A DNA stretch of 64,000 nt, taken from contig JAFPXD010000057.1 of NCBI GenBank assembly GCA_017394835.1, forward strand, positions 80,307-144,306, given 5' to 3'. The notes below the pieces were generated by a model. That model did no database searches and had not been told where the DNA came from. It worked only from the letters and a program-made list of their open reading frames with translations. This document shows positions 19,244-28,426 of the stretch, piece after piece. Source of the DNA: Clostridia bacterium (GTDB lineage: Bacteria > Bacillota > Clostridia > Christensenellales > CAG-138). The translations under genes and the position numbers were made by a program. The stretch's first letter is position 1, and every line of letters begins with the position of its first letter.

Positions 19244-19272
19244 ATTATACTGTTTTTTCGCGCCGAATACAA
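19244..19272 (-). promoter_or_regulatory. Sigma-A promoter of the murB operon
   Basis: On the minus strand TTGTAT (19267-19272), 17 bases, TATAAT (19244-19249), about 30 bases before murB. I see no equally good promoter between murB and 10558, so the whole seven-gene string may depend on it. Confidence 0.75.
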
Positions 19273-19301
19273 GTGCGGGGGAACAAAAAATCGCTCCCGC
19301 G

Positions 19302-19336
19302 GCAAAACAAAAGCGCCTTTGTCAAAACAAAGGCGC
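19302..19336 (-). terminator. Intrinsic terminator of the linker-rich lipoprotein gene
   Basis: Stem GCGCCTTTG / CAAAGGCGC (19313-19336) followed on the minus strand by TTTTGTTTTG. It ends transcription before the murB promoter. Confidence 0.85.
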
Positions 19337-19350
19337 ATGTGCTTGAGATC

Positions 19351-20652
19351 TCATTTCAAAAAATACAGATCCGTAAAATAATCGTCAAGATGCGTGCCGC
19401 TGTACATAAATCTGCCGTCCTCCCCGACCGTGACCGTAATGAAGCCGTGAGCGCCGGATTCGAGCACTATGTCGATACGGCTCGTCAGATCGGATGCGAT
19501 GGGATAGATCCTTGTACCGGCTTCAACGAAAGTGGTCAGATTATCGCTGCCGCTCGAATAGATGCCCGCAAGTATGTCCTCTGCAAGAGTGCACACCCTG
19601 CCGTGATCGCGCAGGACTTCCCAATCCGCACCGTTTTGTATGAGCCCGAAATTCTCGCTGTCGAACGAGAAGGAAGCTATGCAGTCCCAAGTGCCCATAA
19701 GATCGACGTACCTGTGGATGCGCACCGAATTGCCGTCTATCTGATAGAGGGAGCCTTCGAGTTTGCAGCTTCGGAGCCCGTCCGAGCGCTCGTTCAGCCT
19801 GTAAGCCTTGAGCTGTTCGTCTCGCTCGCCCATCCTGCCGGAAACGATTATCTCCACCCTGTTATCGCCCGAATTGAAATTGTTGACGAGGGCGTTTATG
19901 AAGGTCTCCGCCGGGAAGGAATCCTCAAGAGTCTTGTTGTTTTTGCCGACTATTATCCTCAGCGTGACGAGTGACACGCCGGAGGGGGTATCGGCGATAT
20001 TGAGTTCTATCTGCTCCGGCTTGGAATCGAAATCGAGATCGCAGTAAACCTTGCTGCCAAGCTCCAGCCAGGTCGTGGTGACAACGGGATCGGGAACGGG
20101 AGTGGGCGTGGGCGGCGGAGTGGGAGTCGCCGGAGCCGAAGGCGTGCCGGTGGGCTCCGCGGAAGGCGCGGAGGCTGTGGGAACCGCCGTCGGCACAGGA
20201 TCCGCAGAAGCCGCCGCGGTGGGCGCGGCGGGAGTGGGAGTCGCGCCGGAGACCTGAGTCGCTGCCGGAGTGGGATCCGAATGGGGCTCCGTTGCGGAAG
20301 CGCTCGCCGTGGGAGCTCCGGAGGTGGGCGCCGCCTCGGTCGCCGCGCCGGAGGTGGGCTGCGCGATCGCGTCCGTGCCGCCGGAGGTGGGCTCGGGCGT
20401 GGCTTCGTTTGCGGAAGAGGTCGGATCCGCAGTCGCCGCGGGAACGGTCGGCGCGACGGGAGCGGGAGTGGCGTTGGGATCCTCGGTCAAATCGGGGGCG
20501 CCGCTTACTGCGGGCGCGGCGGTCGCATTGGGGGCGGCCGTCACCAAAGCGTCCTCCCCTTCCTTGGGCTTCTTTCGGCAAGCTGCGGTCAATACCATTG
20601 CGGCGGCGAGCATCAAAATTGCCGCAAGCCCTGCAAGCTTCTTTATATTCAT
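19351..20652 (-). CDS. Lipoprotein with long Ala/Pro/Thr/Ser linker and a C-terminal beta-rich domain
   Basis: 433 residues. A signal peptide ends in LTAAC (Cys25). A linker of about 165 residues made mostly of Ala, Pro, Thr, Ser and Glu follows. The C-terminal domain (about 205-433) is predicted beta-rich from its hydrophobic alternation and begins with a DLDFDSKPEQIEL stretch like a calcium-binding repeat; I cannot assign it to a family. It is a single-gene unit with its own strong promoter and terminator. The start is fixed by AGGAG 6 bases before MNIKKLAG. Confidence 0.8.
   Translation of the reverse strand: MNIKKLAGLAAILMLAAAMVLTAACRKKPKEGEDALVTAAPNATAAPAVSGAPDLTEDPNATPAPVAPTVPAATADPTSSANEATPEPTSGGTDAIAQPTSGAATEAAPTSGAPTASASATEPHSDPTPAATQVSGATPTPAAPTAAASADPVPTAVPTASAPSAEPTGTPSAPATPTPPPTPTPVPDPVVTTTWLELGSKVYCDLDFDSKPEQIELNIADTPSGVSLVTLRIIVGKNNKTLEDSFPAETFINALVNNFNSGDNRVEIIVSGRMGERDEQLKAYRLNERSDGLRSCKLEGSLYQIDGNSVRIHRYVDLMGTWDCIASFSFDSENFGLIQNGADWEVLRDHGRVCTLAEDILAGIYSSGSDNLTTFVEAGTRIYPIASDLTSRIDIVLESGAHGFITVTVGEDGRFMYSGTHLDDYFTDLYFLK
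20085..20545. repeat. Low-complexity coding repeat for the Ala/Pro/Thr linker
   Basis: The segment is built from short recurring units (GGAGTGGGAGTCGC-like on the plus strand) coding the linker of the lipoprotein on the minus strand. Units are less regular than in the 5100-5270 array. Confidence 0.6.
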
Positions 20653-20686
20653 AGATTTCTCCTTATCGCATAACGATTGTTTTGAT

Positions 20687-20715
20687 ATTATAAGACAGTA
20701 CGGCGGCCCCGTCAA
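20687..20715 (-). promoter_or_regulatory. Sigma-A promoter of the linker-rich lipoprotein gene
   Basis: On the minus strand TTGACG (20710-20715), 17 bases, TATAAT (20687-20692): 11 of 12 consensus positions. Confidence 0.85.
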
Positions 20716-20739
20716 GAAATTTATCTTTTTTTTACGCCT

Positions 20740-20768
20740 TTGCCTTTCATTTTCGGGGACTGTATGCT
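20740..20768 (+). promoter_or_regulatory. Probable promoter of the acyltransferase-3 gene
   Basis: TTGCCT (20740-20745), 17 bases, TATGCT (20763-20768). A second A/T-rich hexamer TAAAAT sits at 20768-20773. The start codon follows at once, so the leader is very short. Confidence 0.5.
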
Positions 20769-20779
20769 AAAATAGAGGC

Positions 20780-22114
20780 ATGAAACAGACTCGCGATATT
20801 TCAACCAAATACATTGACGTGCTTGACGGCATAAGGGCTTTGAGCGTCTTCATAGTCCTTATATTCCATTTTTGGCAGCAGACATGGATATTCCCGACCG
20901 TGAGGACTCCGTTTTTGAGCTTCATGGGGATCAGCCAGATCGACTTCACCCCCTTGGCGAGGGTCGGTTATCTTTTCGTGGATATGATGATCCTCATAAG
21001 CGGATTTCTGCTCTTCCTGCCCGTCGCAAGGAACGTCCTTTCCGGCGAGCCCATGGAAAAATGGGGCGTCTATTTCAGAAAGCGCGCCGCAAGGATACTC
21101 CCCTCCTATCTGCTCTGCATAATACTGCTCTTCATCTACGCGCTTGCAAAGGGCGATTACGCAAACGGCTATCCCACCCCATCCGCCGCTGCAGCGAAGG
21201 ATCTCATATTTCACCTCTTCTTCATCCACAACTGGACTACCGAGACCTACCTCAGCTCTCACCTGAACGTGGTGCTGTGGACGCTCGGAGTGGAGGTCTG
21301 GTTCTATATCCTGTTCCCCGCGATCGCTTCCTTCATCAGGAGGAGAGCCGATGAAAAGGCTCCGGGAAAGGGGATCCTGAGGGCCTGCATCGCCGCCGCG
21401 GTCATGTTCGGGATCGCCGCGTTCTATATCTACGCCTATGTGCTGAGGCCGGAAAGCGGCTTGGCGAATTGGCTGGACGGCGTGCTTCAGAAGCTTCATT
21501 CCTCGATACGCTCCACATATCTTTCAATGGCGATAAACCAGCTTCCCGCGTTCATGGGCAGCTACGCGATAGGAATGGCGGGCGCGTTCATCTATATCGC
21601 GCTGGCGAAAAAGCTCAAGCGCGGATGGGTATTGGGGATCATAGGCACGCTCCTTTCTGTTGGATTCATTGTGATAATAATGAAGCTCGTAAAGGAATGC
21701 GCCTCGCTCCAGCTTGCGGATCAGCAGCTATGGCAGCTTACGCACAGGTTCTCGCTTGCGTTCGTGTTCTTGGGGTTCATACTCTCAACGGCATTCTCTT
21801 TGGGGTTCTGGAGGTTCCTGTTCTCCAACAAGCTGATGGTGTTCCTTGCCGCGATCTCATACAATCTTTACATCTGGCATCAGTGGCTCGCGGTGTTCAT
21901 TAAGTACGATCTGCGTCTGCCCGTTTGGACGGGCGATGAGCCGCCCAATCAATGGGGCACGCCCGAGGGCAGAATATGGAGCTGGAAGTATGCGCTCATT
22001 ATAACGGTCGCCTCGATAGCTGTTGCGGCGCTCATAACCTATCTTTATGAGAAGCCTATGGCCGACCTCATCAACGGGAAGGAAAAGAAGGCGGCAAAGC
22101 AGCTGGGCAAATGA
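20780..22114 (+). CDS. Acyltransferase-3 family membrane protein (OafA/OatA-like, no SGNH domain)
   Basis: 444 residues with about ten membrane segments. The N-terminus has the family signature YIDVLDGIRALSVFIVLIFH, whose Arg and His are expected catalytic residues, and a later GVEVWFYILFP stretch typical of the family. Such proteins O-acylate surface polysaccharides or peptidoglycan. No extracellular SGNH domain is attached, unlike OatA. It stands alone between a promoter and a terminator and is divergent from the lipoprotein gene. Confidence 0.9.
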   Translation: MKQTRDISTKYIDVLDGIRALSVFIVLIFHFWQQTWIFPTVRTPFLSFMGISQIDFTPLARVGYLFVDMMILISGFLLFLPVARNVLSGEPMEKWGVYFRKRAARILPSYLLCIILLFIYALAKGDYANGYPTPSAAAAKDLIFHLFFIHNWTTETYLSSHLNVVLWTLGVEVWFYILFPAIASFIRRRADEKAPGKGILRACIAAAVMFGIAAFYIYAYVLRPESGLANWLDGVLQKLHSSIRSTYLSMAINQLPAFMGSYAIGMAGAFIYIALAKKLKRGWVLGIIGTLLSVGFIVIIMKLVKECASLQLADQQLWQLTHRFSLAFVFLGFILSTAFSLGFWRFLFSNKLMVFLAAISYNLYIWHQWLAVFIKYDLRLPVWTGDEPPNQWGTPEGRIWSWKYALIITVASIAVAALITYLYEKPMADLINGKEKKAAKQLGK

Positions 22115-22130
22115 CATAAAAAGCAAATCA

Positions 22131-22167
22131 AAACCGTGAGTGTTTTGCAGCTCTCACGGTTTTTTTA
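22131..22167. terminator. Bidirectional terminator
   Basis: ACCGTGAG (22133-22140) / CTCACGGT (22153-22160) with A residues before and TTTTTTT after. It serves the acyltransferase gene and can serve the convergent glycerate kinase gene. Confidence 0.85.
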
Positions 22168-22203
22168 TTTGGATCGTATCGAGTTTATGCGAAACGGGCA
22201 AGT

Positions 22204-23748
22204 TCAAGGGCGCCCCGGACGGATCAGATCCTCAACAGAGTCCATGAGCCTTCTCGCAGCCTCATCGAAATGCTTTTCGGGCTCGATCTCGGAGCCGGTG
22301 AAGCTTACTGCGGCGGCGCCGTCCATTATCTCTTGGGCGCCTTCGCCTGCTTTGCCCGCGATCACCGCATAGGGGACTTGGGCCCTGCGCGCATGTTCGA
22401 TCACCGCGCCGACGGCCTTCCCGCGGAGGCTCGTCGCATCTATCGCGCCCTCGCCCGTTATTACGAGCGAAGCGCCCTTCAGCTTTCTGTCCATCTCCGC
22501 AGCGGAGAGCACCGCTTCCGCGCCGAAACCAAAGCGGGCACCGAACACCGCCATGAGCATTGCACCCATGCCGCCCGCCGCGCCTGCGCCGGGGTTGGAG
22601 CAGACCTCCGCACCCGCATGGGCGTTGAGCAGTTTTTCCATGTTCTTCATGCCCTTTTCGAGCTTTTCGAGAGCTTCGTCATCCGCGCCCTTCTGCGGGC
22701 CGAAGGTATAGGTCGCGCCGTGCTCGCCGGTGAGCGGGGCGTCAACGTCGCAAACGACTGTCACAGCGGCGTCCTTCACGAGCTTCGAAATATTCGAAAC
22801 ATCTATGCTCCTTATGAGTTCCATATCGGCGGCGGACTCTATTTCCGAGCCATCCTCCGAAAGGAAACGGCAGCCCAGCGCCCTCGCCAGGCCGATACCG
22901 CAATCATTGGTCGCAGAACCGCCGAGGCACACGACTATCTCCTTCACGCCCTCCTTGGCGGCGCGGAGCATGAGCTCGCCCGTGCCGAAGCTCGTGGTGC
23001 GCAGCGGGTCGCGTTCCTCATTTCCGATGAGGGCGATCCCGCTTGCAAGCGCGGATTCGATGACCGCTTTTGTGCCGTCTATCACAAGATAATCCGCCTG
23101 AACGGGCTTTCCGACGGGGTCGGTCACCTTTACCGACCTTCTCATACATGAGCATGCGCATTCAATCGCGTCAAGGGTGCCATCGCCGCCGTCGGCCGTG
23201 GGAACGGGAACGGTAATGACTTCGGGAAAACGATCCCTTATGGCGATCTGCAGACGCCTTACCGCCTCGCCCGCGGTAAAGGTGCCCTTAAATGCGTTGG
23301 GCGCAAGCACTATGCGGCAGGCTTCGGAATGCAGGGGGCGATCCTTATCTCGGCCCGCTATCCTTTCAAGCCTTCCGCTGCCCCCCGTGAGAGCGCCGCC
23401 CTTCACTATCCTGCCTATGAATTCCATGCCCTCATAGTTCCTTATCACGTTGTTCTGAGTGTAAGGGCATCGGCTGTCAAGCAGAGCGGCGATGCGCGCA
23501 TCGGAATCGAGCTCGGCATACAGCCGACGCATAGTGCGGATACCCCCGTTCATAAACACGAGGGTATAGATCCCGCGGCTGTCCCTTTTGTCCATGGGGC
23601 AGACGCCGCCGTAAAGCTCCGCCTCTTCAAGCAGATCGGGATCAACGGCATGAGAGACCTCCGAAAGGAAAAGCCGGATATCCTCTTCGGAGACCTGATT
23701 CTTCAAGGTATCGAACCTTATCCCGAGCGCGAATTTAAGGATTTCCAT
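22204..23748 (-). CDS. Glycerate kinase (GlxK/GarK family) with extra N-terminal domain
   Basis: 514 residues, about 140 more than a usual glycerate kinase. Residues from about 144 match the family: IVLAPNAFKGTFTAGEA, then PTADGGDGTLDA, GGSATNDCGIG, and GEGAIDATSLRGK near the C-terminus. Residues 1-143 form an additional domain, with FALGIRFDTLKNQVSEEDI at the start and GGVCPMD in the middle, that I do not recognise. There is no Met or good alternative start at the kinase boundary, so the fusion seems real. The product would be 2- or 3-phosphoglycerate. It starts 4 bases after the ClpC-like gene. Confidence 0.85.
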   Translation of the reverse strand: MEILKFALGIRFDTLKNQVSEEDIRLFLSEVSHAVDPDLLEEAELYGGVCPMDKRDSRGIYTLVFMNGGIRTMRRLYAELDSDARIAALLDSRCPYTQNNVIRNYEGMEFIGRIVKGGALTGGSGRLERIAGRDKDRPLHSEACRIVLAPNAFKGTFTAGEAVRRLQIAIRDRFPEVITVPVPTADGGDGTLDAIECACSCMRRSVKVTDPVGKPVQADYLVIDGTKAVIESALASGIALIGNEERDPLRTTSFGTGELMLRAAKEGVKEIVVCLGGSATNDCGIGLARALGCRFLSEDGSEIESAADMELIRSIDVSNISKLVKDAAVTVVCDVDAPLTGEHGATYTFGPQKGADDEALEKLEKGMKNMEKLLNAHAGAEVCSNPGAGAAGGMGAMLMAVFGARFGFGAEAVLSAAEMDRKLKGASLVITGEGAIDATSLRGKAVGAVIEHARRAQVPYAVIAGKAGEGAQEIMDGAAAVSFTGSEIEPEKHFDEAARRLMDSVEDLIRPGRP

Positions 23749-23752
23749 AGTT

Positions 23753-26080
23753 TCAGACCTTTCTCACGAAATATTTGCCGCCTGCGTGATCGCACACGGC
23801 GCGGTCGCCCGCGCGAAGCTCACCGTTTATCAGGGCAAGGCTCACGGCGTCCTCAACGTGCATCGAAACGAGCCTTGATATGCTCCCGGCGGAGCCGCCG
23901 GAAGCGTCCGCAATGGCCCTTATAATGTTATCTGTAAAGGACAGGATTATCTTTCTTCTTGCGGCGCGCGAGGCAAGACGCTCCAGGCAAACGCTCGCTA
24001 TGCGGCAGATGGAATCATCGTCGAGCCTTTCAAAGGGAACGGCTCTGTCCGCAAGCGAGATCACGGATGCGGGCAGCCGCCTTGCAAGCTCCGCGGGGAT
24101 CTCGGAGCCCTCGGCCGAACGGCCGAAGCCCATGCTGCGCGACCCCATATCGACGGTAAGCATCAAAACGCTGTTTCTGAAGCTCACAGTCCTGCCCCGA
24201 CCGTCGGTGATCCTGCCGTTCAACAGTATCTCGGTCAATATCGAAAACACTTTTTCGGAACAAAGATCGACGTTCGCTATCTGCACTACCGAAACGGGAT
24301 GAAGCCTTAAAAACTCAGTAAGTACGCCGCCTTTTTCGGCATCCTTATAACCTATGGGAGCGCCCGTCAGCCGGATGGCCGAAGCTTCATCGGCAAATTC
24401 GGCGCCGTTCAGCCGAATGACCGAATTATTGAAGAACTTTTCAGCCAATCGTCCGATAAGCGTTTTTTTGCCGGTATCCGCGGGGCCTGCCAATATGAAC
24501 GACGCAAAGGGCTTTGAGGGATCGCCGAGACCTGCCGCCGAACGGCGAAGCACTGCGGCTATCTGCTTTACGGCTTCTTCTTGACCGAACACGGCTTCAT
24601 TCAATACGCTTTCCACCGCGGAAAACCTTTCGGCGCTTTCTCCGAATACGGGATCTATACCCGTCCTTTCGGATATGACCTCCGCTACCTGCTTTTCAGT
24701 CACGGGGACGGCCGCCCTTTCGCCGCTCATGCTCTTCAGCTCTTCGCGAAGCTTCCCGGCAAGCTCATATTCTCCCCTGCCTGCGGCGGCTTCCATCTTC
24801 CTGCGGACAGCCGCGGAGCCGTTCGCGGAAGCTTCTATGACGGCCTTTGCGCAGGCCTCGTCCATAAGATCTATCGCCTTATCCGGGAGCTGCCTGTCCG
24901 CAATGTAGCGCACGGAAAGCTCCACCGCGGCGTTTATCGCGGAGGGCTCTATCGTGACGCCGTGATGCGCCTCATACCTCGATCGCAAGCCTTCAAGAAT
25001 TGCGGAGGTCTGCTCCGCAGTGGGCTCGCTCACGAGCACGGGCGAAAAGCGCCTTTCGAGCGCCGGATCTTTTTCTATGTATTTGCGGTATTCTTCAACT
25101 GTGGTGGCGCCTATTACGCGAAGCTCGCCCCTTGCAAGCGCGGGCTTCATTATGTTCGCGGCGTCAACGCTGCCTTCGCCCGCGCCCGCGCCGACTATCG
25201 TATGGATCTCATCTATGAAGAGTATTATCCTGCCGTCTTCCCTAAGCTCATCCATGAGCGCCTTCAAGCGCTCCTCGAATTCGCCGCGGTATTTCGTTCC
25301 GGCTATCATGGCTCCGAGATCGAGCGAAAGGATCCTCATTCCGGATACGGGCTCAGGCACGTTTCCTTCCGCAATGCGCTGCGCGATGCCCTCCGCTATT
25401 GCGGACTTGCCCACTCCCGGCTCGCCTATAAGGACGGGATCGTTCTTCGTCCTGCGGCAGAGCACTGTTATCACGCGGTTTATCTCATTCTCGCGTCCGA
25501 TCACGGGATCGAGCCCGCCGCATTCCGCAAGGGCGGTGAGATCGCGTGAGAAGCCGTCCGCAACGGGGGTGGATGAAGCCGCGTTTTTCCTTATGGAACG
25601 AGGCTCTTCGGGGCAGCGAGGATGCTCCGCGGGCTCTTCCGGCTCTTCTTCCCGGGGATCGGAAAGAAGCAGGCCGCGAAGCTCTTCCGTATCGCGGCAG
25701 AGGGTGCCTATTATCCTTGCGCCGAGCGAATCCCTTTCGCGCATTATCGAAAGAAGGATGTGCTCCGTGCCGATAAGGCTCTGCCCCATCGATTTAGCCT
25801 CATAAAGGGCGAGCTCAAGTATGCGCTTAACGGCGGGAGTATTGCCGAAGCTGTCCGTGAAGATATTGCGCCCGCCGCCGATCACCGTATCGACGTAGGG
25901 AGCAGCGTCTTCCGCCGTCACCCCGCACGAAATAAGCGCCTGCGAAGTCCTGTCGCCGCACTTAATGAGTCCCATGAGCAGATGCTCGCTGCCCACGAAG
26001 CTGTGACCGAACGATCTTGCCGCCTCCTGCGCGCAGGAGAGGGCGTTTATCGCCTGTTCGGTGTATCTTTCGAATTCCAT
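23753..26080 (-). CDS. ClpC-like AAA+ unfoldase with degenerate second ATPase domain
   Basis: 775 residues: a double Clp N-domain (about 1-140), a charged linker, D1 (about 185-420), a UVR-like/coiled segment (about 420-455), and D2 (about 490-775). D1 is intact: GEPGVGKS (219-226), ILFIDE (286-291), pore loop GTKYRG (261-266). D2 is not: Walker A reads GPADTGKKT (532-540) in place of GPTGVGKTE, Walker B reads VVQIANVD (598-605) in place of VVLLDEIE, and the GYVG pore loop reads GYKD (577-580). MGFG (650-653) may correspond to the ClpP-docking loop region. No ctsR, mcsA or mcsB is nearby. It may be a specialised adapter-like or slow unfoldase rather than the main ClpC. Confidence 0.88.
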   Translation of the reverse strand: MEFERYTEQAINALSCAQEAARSFGHSFVGSEHLLMGLIKCGDRTSQALISCGVTAEDAAPYVDTVIGGGRNIFTDSFGNTPAVKRILELALYEAKSMGQSLIGTEHILLSIMRERDSLGARIIGTLCRDTEELRGLLLSDPREEEPEEPAEHPRCPEEPRSIRKNAASSTPVADGFSRDLTALAECGGLDPVIGRENEINRVITVLCRRTKNDPVLIGEPGVGKSAIAEGIAQRIAEGNVPEPVSGMRILSLDLGAMIAGTKYRGEFEERLKALMDELREDGRIILFIDEIHTIVGAGAGEGSVDAANIMKPALARGELRVIGATTVEEYRKYIEKDPALERRFSPVLVSEPTAEQTSAILEGLRSRYEAHHGVTIEPSAINAAVELSVRYIADRQLPDKAIDLMDEACAKAVIEASANGSAAVRRKMEAAAGRGEYELAGKLREELKSMSGERAAVPVTEKQVAEVISERTGIDPVFGESAERFSAVESVLNEAVFGQEEAVKQIAAVLRRSAAGLGDPSKPFASFILAGPADTGKKTLIGRLAEKFFNNSVIRLNGAEFADEASAIRLTGAPIGYKDAEKGGVLTEFLRLHPVSVVQIANVDLCSEKVFSILTEILLNGRITDGRGRTVSFRNSVLMLTVDMGSRSMGFGRSAEGSEIPAELARRLPASVISLADRAVPFERLDDDSICRIASVCLERLASRAARRKIILSFTDNIIRAIADASGGSAGSISRLVSMHVEDAVSLALINGELRAGDRAVCDHAGGKYFVRKV

Positions 26081-26095
26081 ATCCCTCTGCTTCGA

Positions 26096-26428
26096 CTAAC
26101 CCGGAGGCCACTGCATGCTCCTGCCGCCGAGCAGGTGCATGTGAAGATGCTTGACGCTCTGACCGCCCTCTTCGCCCGTATTGATGACGAGACGGAAGCC
26201 CTTTTCGGCAAGCCCCTCGTCGGAAGCGATCTTCTTGGCCGCTTCCGTCATGCGGACGAGCATTTCCGGCTCCGCATCGAGTACGGAATCGGCATGCTTC
26301 TTGGGGATCACGAGAACGTGTACGGGCGCCTGGGGGTCAATATCCCTGAAGGCCAGAACGTACTCGTCCTCATAGACCTTGGCCGAGGGGATCTCACCGG
26401 CAATTATCCGACAAAAGAGACAGTTCAC
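26096..26428 (-). CDS. HIT-family purine nucleoside phosphoramidase (HinT-like)
   Basis: 110 residues, the usual HinT length. CLFCRIIAGEIPS at the N-terminus and the histidine triad HLHMHLLGG near the C-terminus are diagnostic. These enzymes hydrolyse AMP-N and AMP-acyl adducts. The start codon is GTG, 9 bases after AGGAGG, inside the last 35 bases of mtaB. It lies 15 bases before the ClpC-like gene. Confidence 0.95.
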   Translation of the reverse strand: MNCLFCRIIAGEIPSAKVYEDEYVLAFRDIDPQAPVHVLVIPKKHADSVLDAEPEMLVRMTEAAKKIASDEGLAEKGFRLVINTGEEGGQSVKHLHMHLLGGRSMQWPPG

Positions 26429-27704
26429 CGTTTTTATCCTCCTTTATGGACTTTATAACAACGTTTACGAGCGTATCGGGCTCCGCTTCGGGTACGAGCA
26501 CCCTGACGTAGCTTTCCGTAAAACCGCCCATAAGACCGTTATCATGCTTGGATTCGACGAGCACGCTTTCCGTGCGGCCGATAAATCTTTCGAGGAATGC
26601 GCGCTCCTCCGCCCTTCCTTCCGCTATGAGCTCCTGCGCCCTTGCGGATTTTTCCGCATTGGTGAGCTGGCCGGGCATTCTGTCTGCAATGGTGCCGCTC
26701 CGCCTCGAATAGGGGAAGATATGCACTCTTGCAAAGCCTATCCTGCGCATGAAGTCAAGCGTTTCGTTATGCTCCTCCTGCGTTTCGCCGGCAAAGCCCG
26801 CGATAATATCCGTAGTTATCGCAACGCGATCGCGGCCTTCGCCGTATGCGGAGCGGAGCTTTTCGACTATTTCGGCATACTCTTCCGCGGTGTAGCCGCG
26901 CTTCATGCGGGCGAGCACCGTATCGGAGCCGCTTTGCAGAGAAAGATGGAACTGGCGGCAGACCTTCTTTTCCGCGGTTATGCGCTCAATGAGCTCATCC
27001 GTCATACCGTGAGGTTCGAGGGAACCCAGCCTGATCCTTTTTATGCCGTCAAGGCCCTTCGCGCAGTCTATCGCGTCGGCAAGGGTCTTACCACCTATAT
27101 CGCGCCCGTAATCGGTCAAATGGATGCCCGTCAGAACGACCTCCGCAAAGCCCGCTTCGTTGAGCCTTACAAGCTCGCGCCTTATTGAATCGAGGCTCCG
27201 GCTTCGGCTCCTGCCCCTTGCGAAGGGTATCGCGCAGTAGGTACAGAAGCGGTCGCAGCCATCCTGTATTTTGAGGCAGGCGCGGGTGCGCCCCTCCGCC
27301 TCCGCGGGGAGCTCTTCAAACACGCGCTCATGCGAAATATCGCGCACGAGATTGGCTTTTCTGCCCGCAAGCGCTTCCTCGCAGACCTCCGCTATCCTGT
27401 TCTTTTCGGCGGAGCCTATGACCGCGGTGACACCGGGCAGCGCCATTGCCTTTTCCGGCTCGCGCTGGGACCAGCATCCCGTTACGATTATCACGGCGCC
27501 GGGATCGAGCTTCACGCATTTGGAGATCATCTGGCGGGATTTCCGATCCGCAATATTTGTGACGGTGCAGGTGTTTATGATGTGTATATCGGCATGCTCG
27601 CCCTCGCGCACGACCTCATAGCCGCGGCTCCTGAGCAGCCCGGCCATGGCGTCCGATTCATAGCTGTTGACCCTGCATCCGAGGGTGATTATGGAAACCT
27701 TCAT
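26394..27704 (-). CDS. mtaB: tRNA t6A37 methylthiotransferase MtaB
   Basis: 436 residues. The N-terminal UPF0004 domain begins ITLGCRVNSYES with the first cluster Cys, followed by INTCTVT. The radical-SAM motif is GCDRFCTYCAIPFARG (Cys-x3-Cys-x2-Cys), and a TRAM domain ends the protein. CRVN rather than CQxN and the absence of MiaB-specific features favour MtaB over MiaB. It adds a methylthio group to t6A37 of tRNAs. It shares its first base with the end of rsmE and overlaps hinT by 35 bases. Confidence 0.92.
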   Translation of the reverse strand: MKVSIITLGCRVNSYESDAMAGLLRSRGYEVVREGEHADIHIINTCTVTNIADRKSRQMISKCVKLDPGAVIIVTGCWSQREPEKAMALPGVTAVIGSAEKNRIAEVCEEALAGRKANLVRDISHERVFEELPAEAEGRTRACLKIQDGCDRFCTYCAIPFARGRSRSRSLDSIRRELVRLNEAGFAEVVLTGIHLTDYGRDIGGKTLADAIDCAKGLDGIKRIRLGSLEPHGMTDELIERITAEKKVCRQFHLSLQSGSDTVLARMKRGYTAEEYAEIVEKLRSAYGEGRDRVAITTDIIAGFAGETQEEHNETLDFMRRIGFARVHIFPYSRRSGTIADRMPGQLTNAEKSARAQELIAEGRAEERAFLERFIGRTESVLVESKHDNGLMGGFTESYVRVLVPEAEPDTLVNVVIKSIKEDKNGELSLLSDNCR

Positions 27705-28426
27705 CAGCTCTCCGTTTCGTACATTATCTGCGCGAGCATAGCCATCCCCGCTGTTTCGGTGCGGAGTATCCGCTTGCCCAATGAGACGGTCACGCCGCCC
27801 TTTTTTACTATATCCTCGGCCTCGGCGGGCTCAAAACCGCCCTCCGGCCCGATTATTATCGCTATATCGGATACGCCGGGGCGCTCGCGAAGCGCCTGTT
27901 TAAGGCTCCGTTCCGATTCGTTTTCATACGCCAAAAGCACGAGCCCGTATCCTGAAAGATCTATCTTATCGAGCGAAACGGGGCGCATGACTTCCGGGAC
28001 GAACGCTCTGCCGCACTGCTTCGCGGCCTCCTGCGATACCTTGTTCCATCTTGTGAGCTTATTGTCGTTCCCCGAAGGCTTTACCACACAGCGGCGGGAA
28101 ACGGCGGGCACAACGGCATGGACCCCGAGCTCGACGCATTTTTGGATCACCACTTCCATCTTGCCCTGCTTTGGGAGGCATTGGAAGAGCGTCACCTTGG
28201 TTTCGGGCTCCGCCTGCCCCTCGCGCCTTGCGGTGACGCGAAGCTCCACCCTATCCTCCTTTGAGGAAACTATCTCCGCTTCGCACTCCGTGCCGGCGCC
28301 GTCGATAAGCAGCACCCTATCCCCCGCCTGCATGCGGAGCACGGCCGAAACGTGGCGGGCTTCGTCGCCCGTCAAAACAACGGTATCGCCCGCAAGCTCC
28401 ATGTTTTCGGCAAAGAAGCGCCTCAT
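27704..28426 (-). CDS. rsmE: 16S rRNA (uracil1498-N3)-methyltransferase
   Basis: 240 residues. RsmE motifs are clear: RHVSAVLRMQAGD in the N-terminal PUA-like domain, then the SPOUT-knot motifs IIIGPEGGFEPAE and LGKRILRTETAG at the C-terminus. It follows prmA with a 4-base overlap and touches mtaB, the usual Firmicutes order. Confidence 0.96.
   Translation of the reverse strand: MRRFFAENMELAGDTVVLTGDEARHVSAVLRMQAGDRVLLIDGAGTECEAEIVSSKEDRVELRVTARREGQAEPETKVTLFQCLPKQGKMEVVIQKCVELGVHAVVPAVSRRCVVKPSGNDNKLTRWNKVSQEAAKQCGRAFVPEVMRPVSLDKIDLSGYGLVLLAYENESERSLKQALRERPGVSDIAIIIGPEGGFEPAEAEDIVKKGGVTVSLGKRILRTETAGMAMLAQIMYETES

Noticed and set aside
22204..23748. Frameshift or mis-assembly explaining the glycerate kinase N-terminal domain
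   Set aside because: The frame is continuous, GC pattern and codon use are even, and the start has a normal position 4 bases after the upstream stop.
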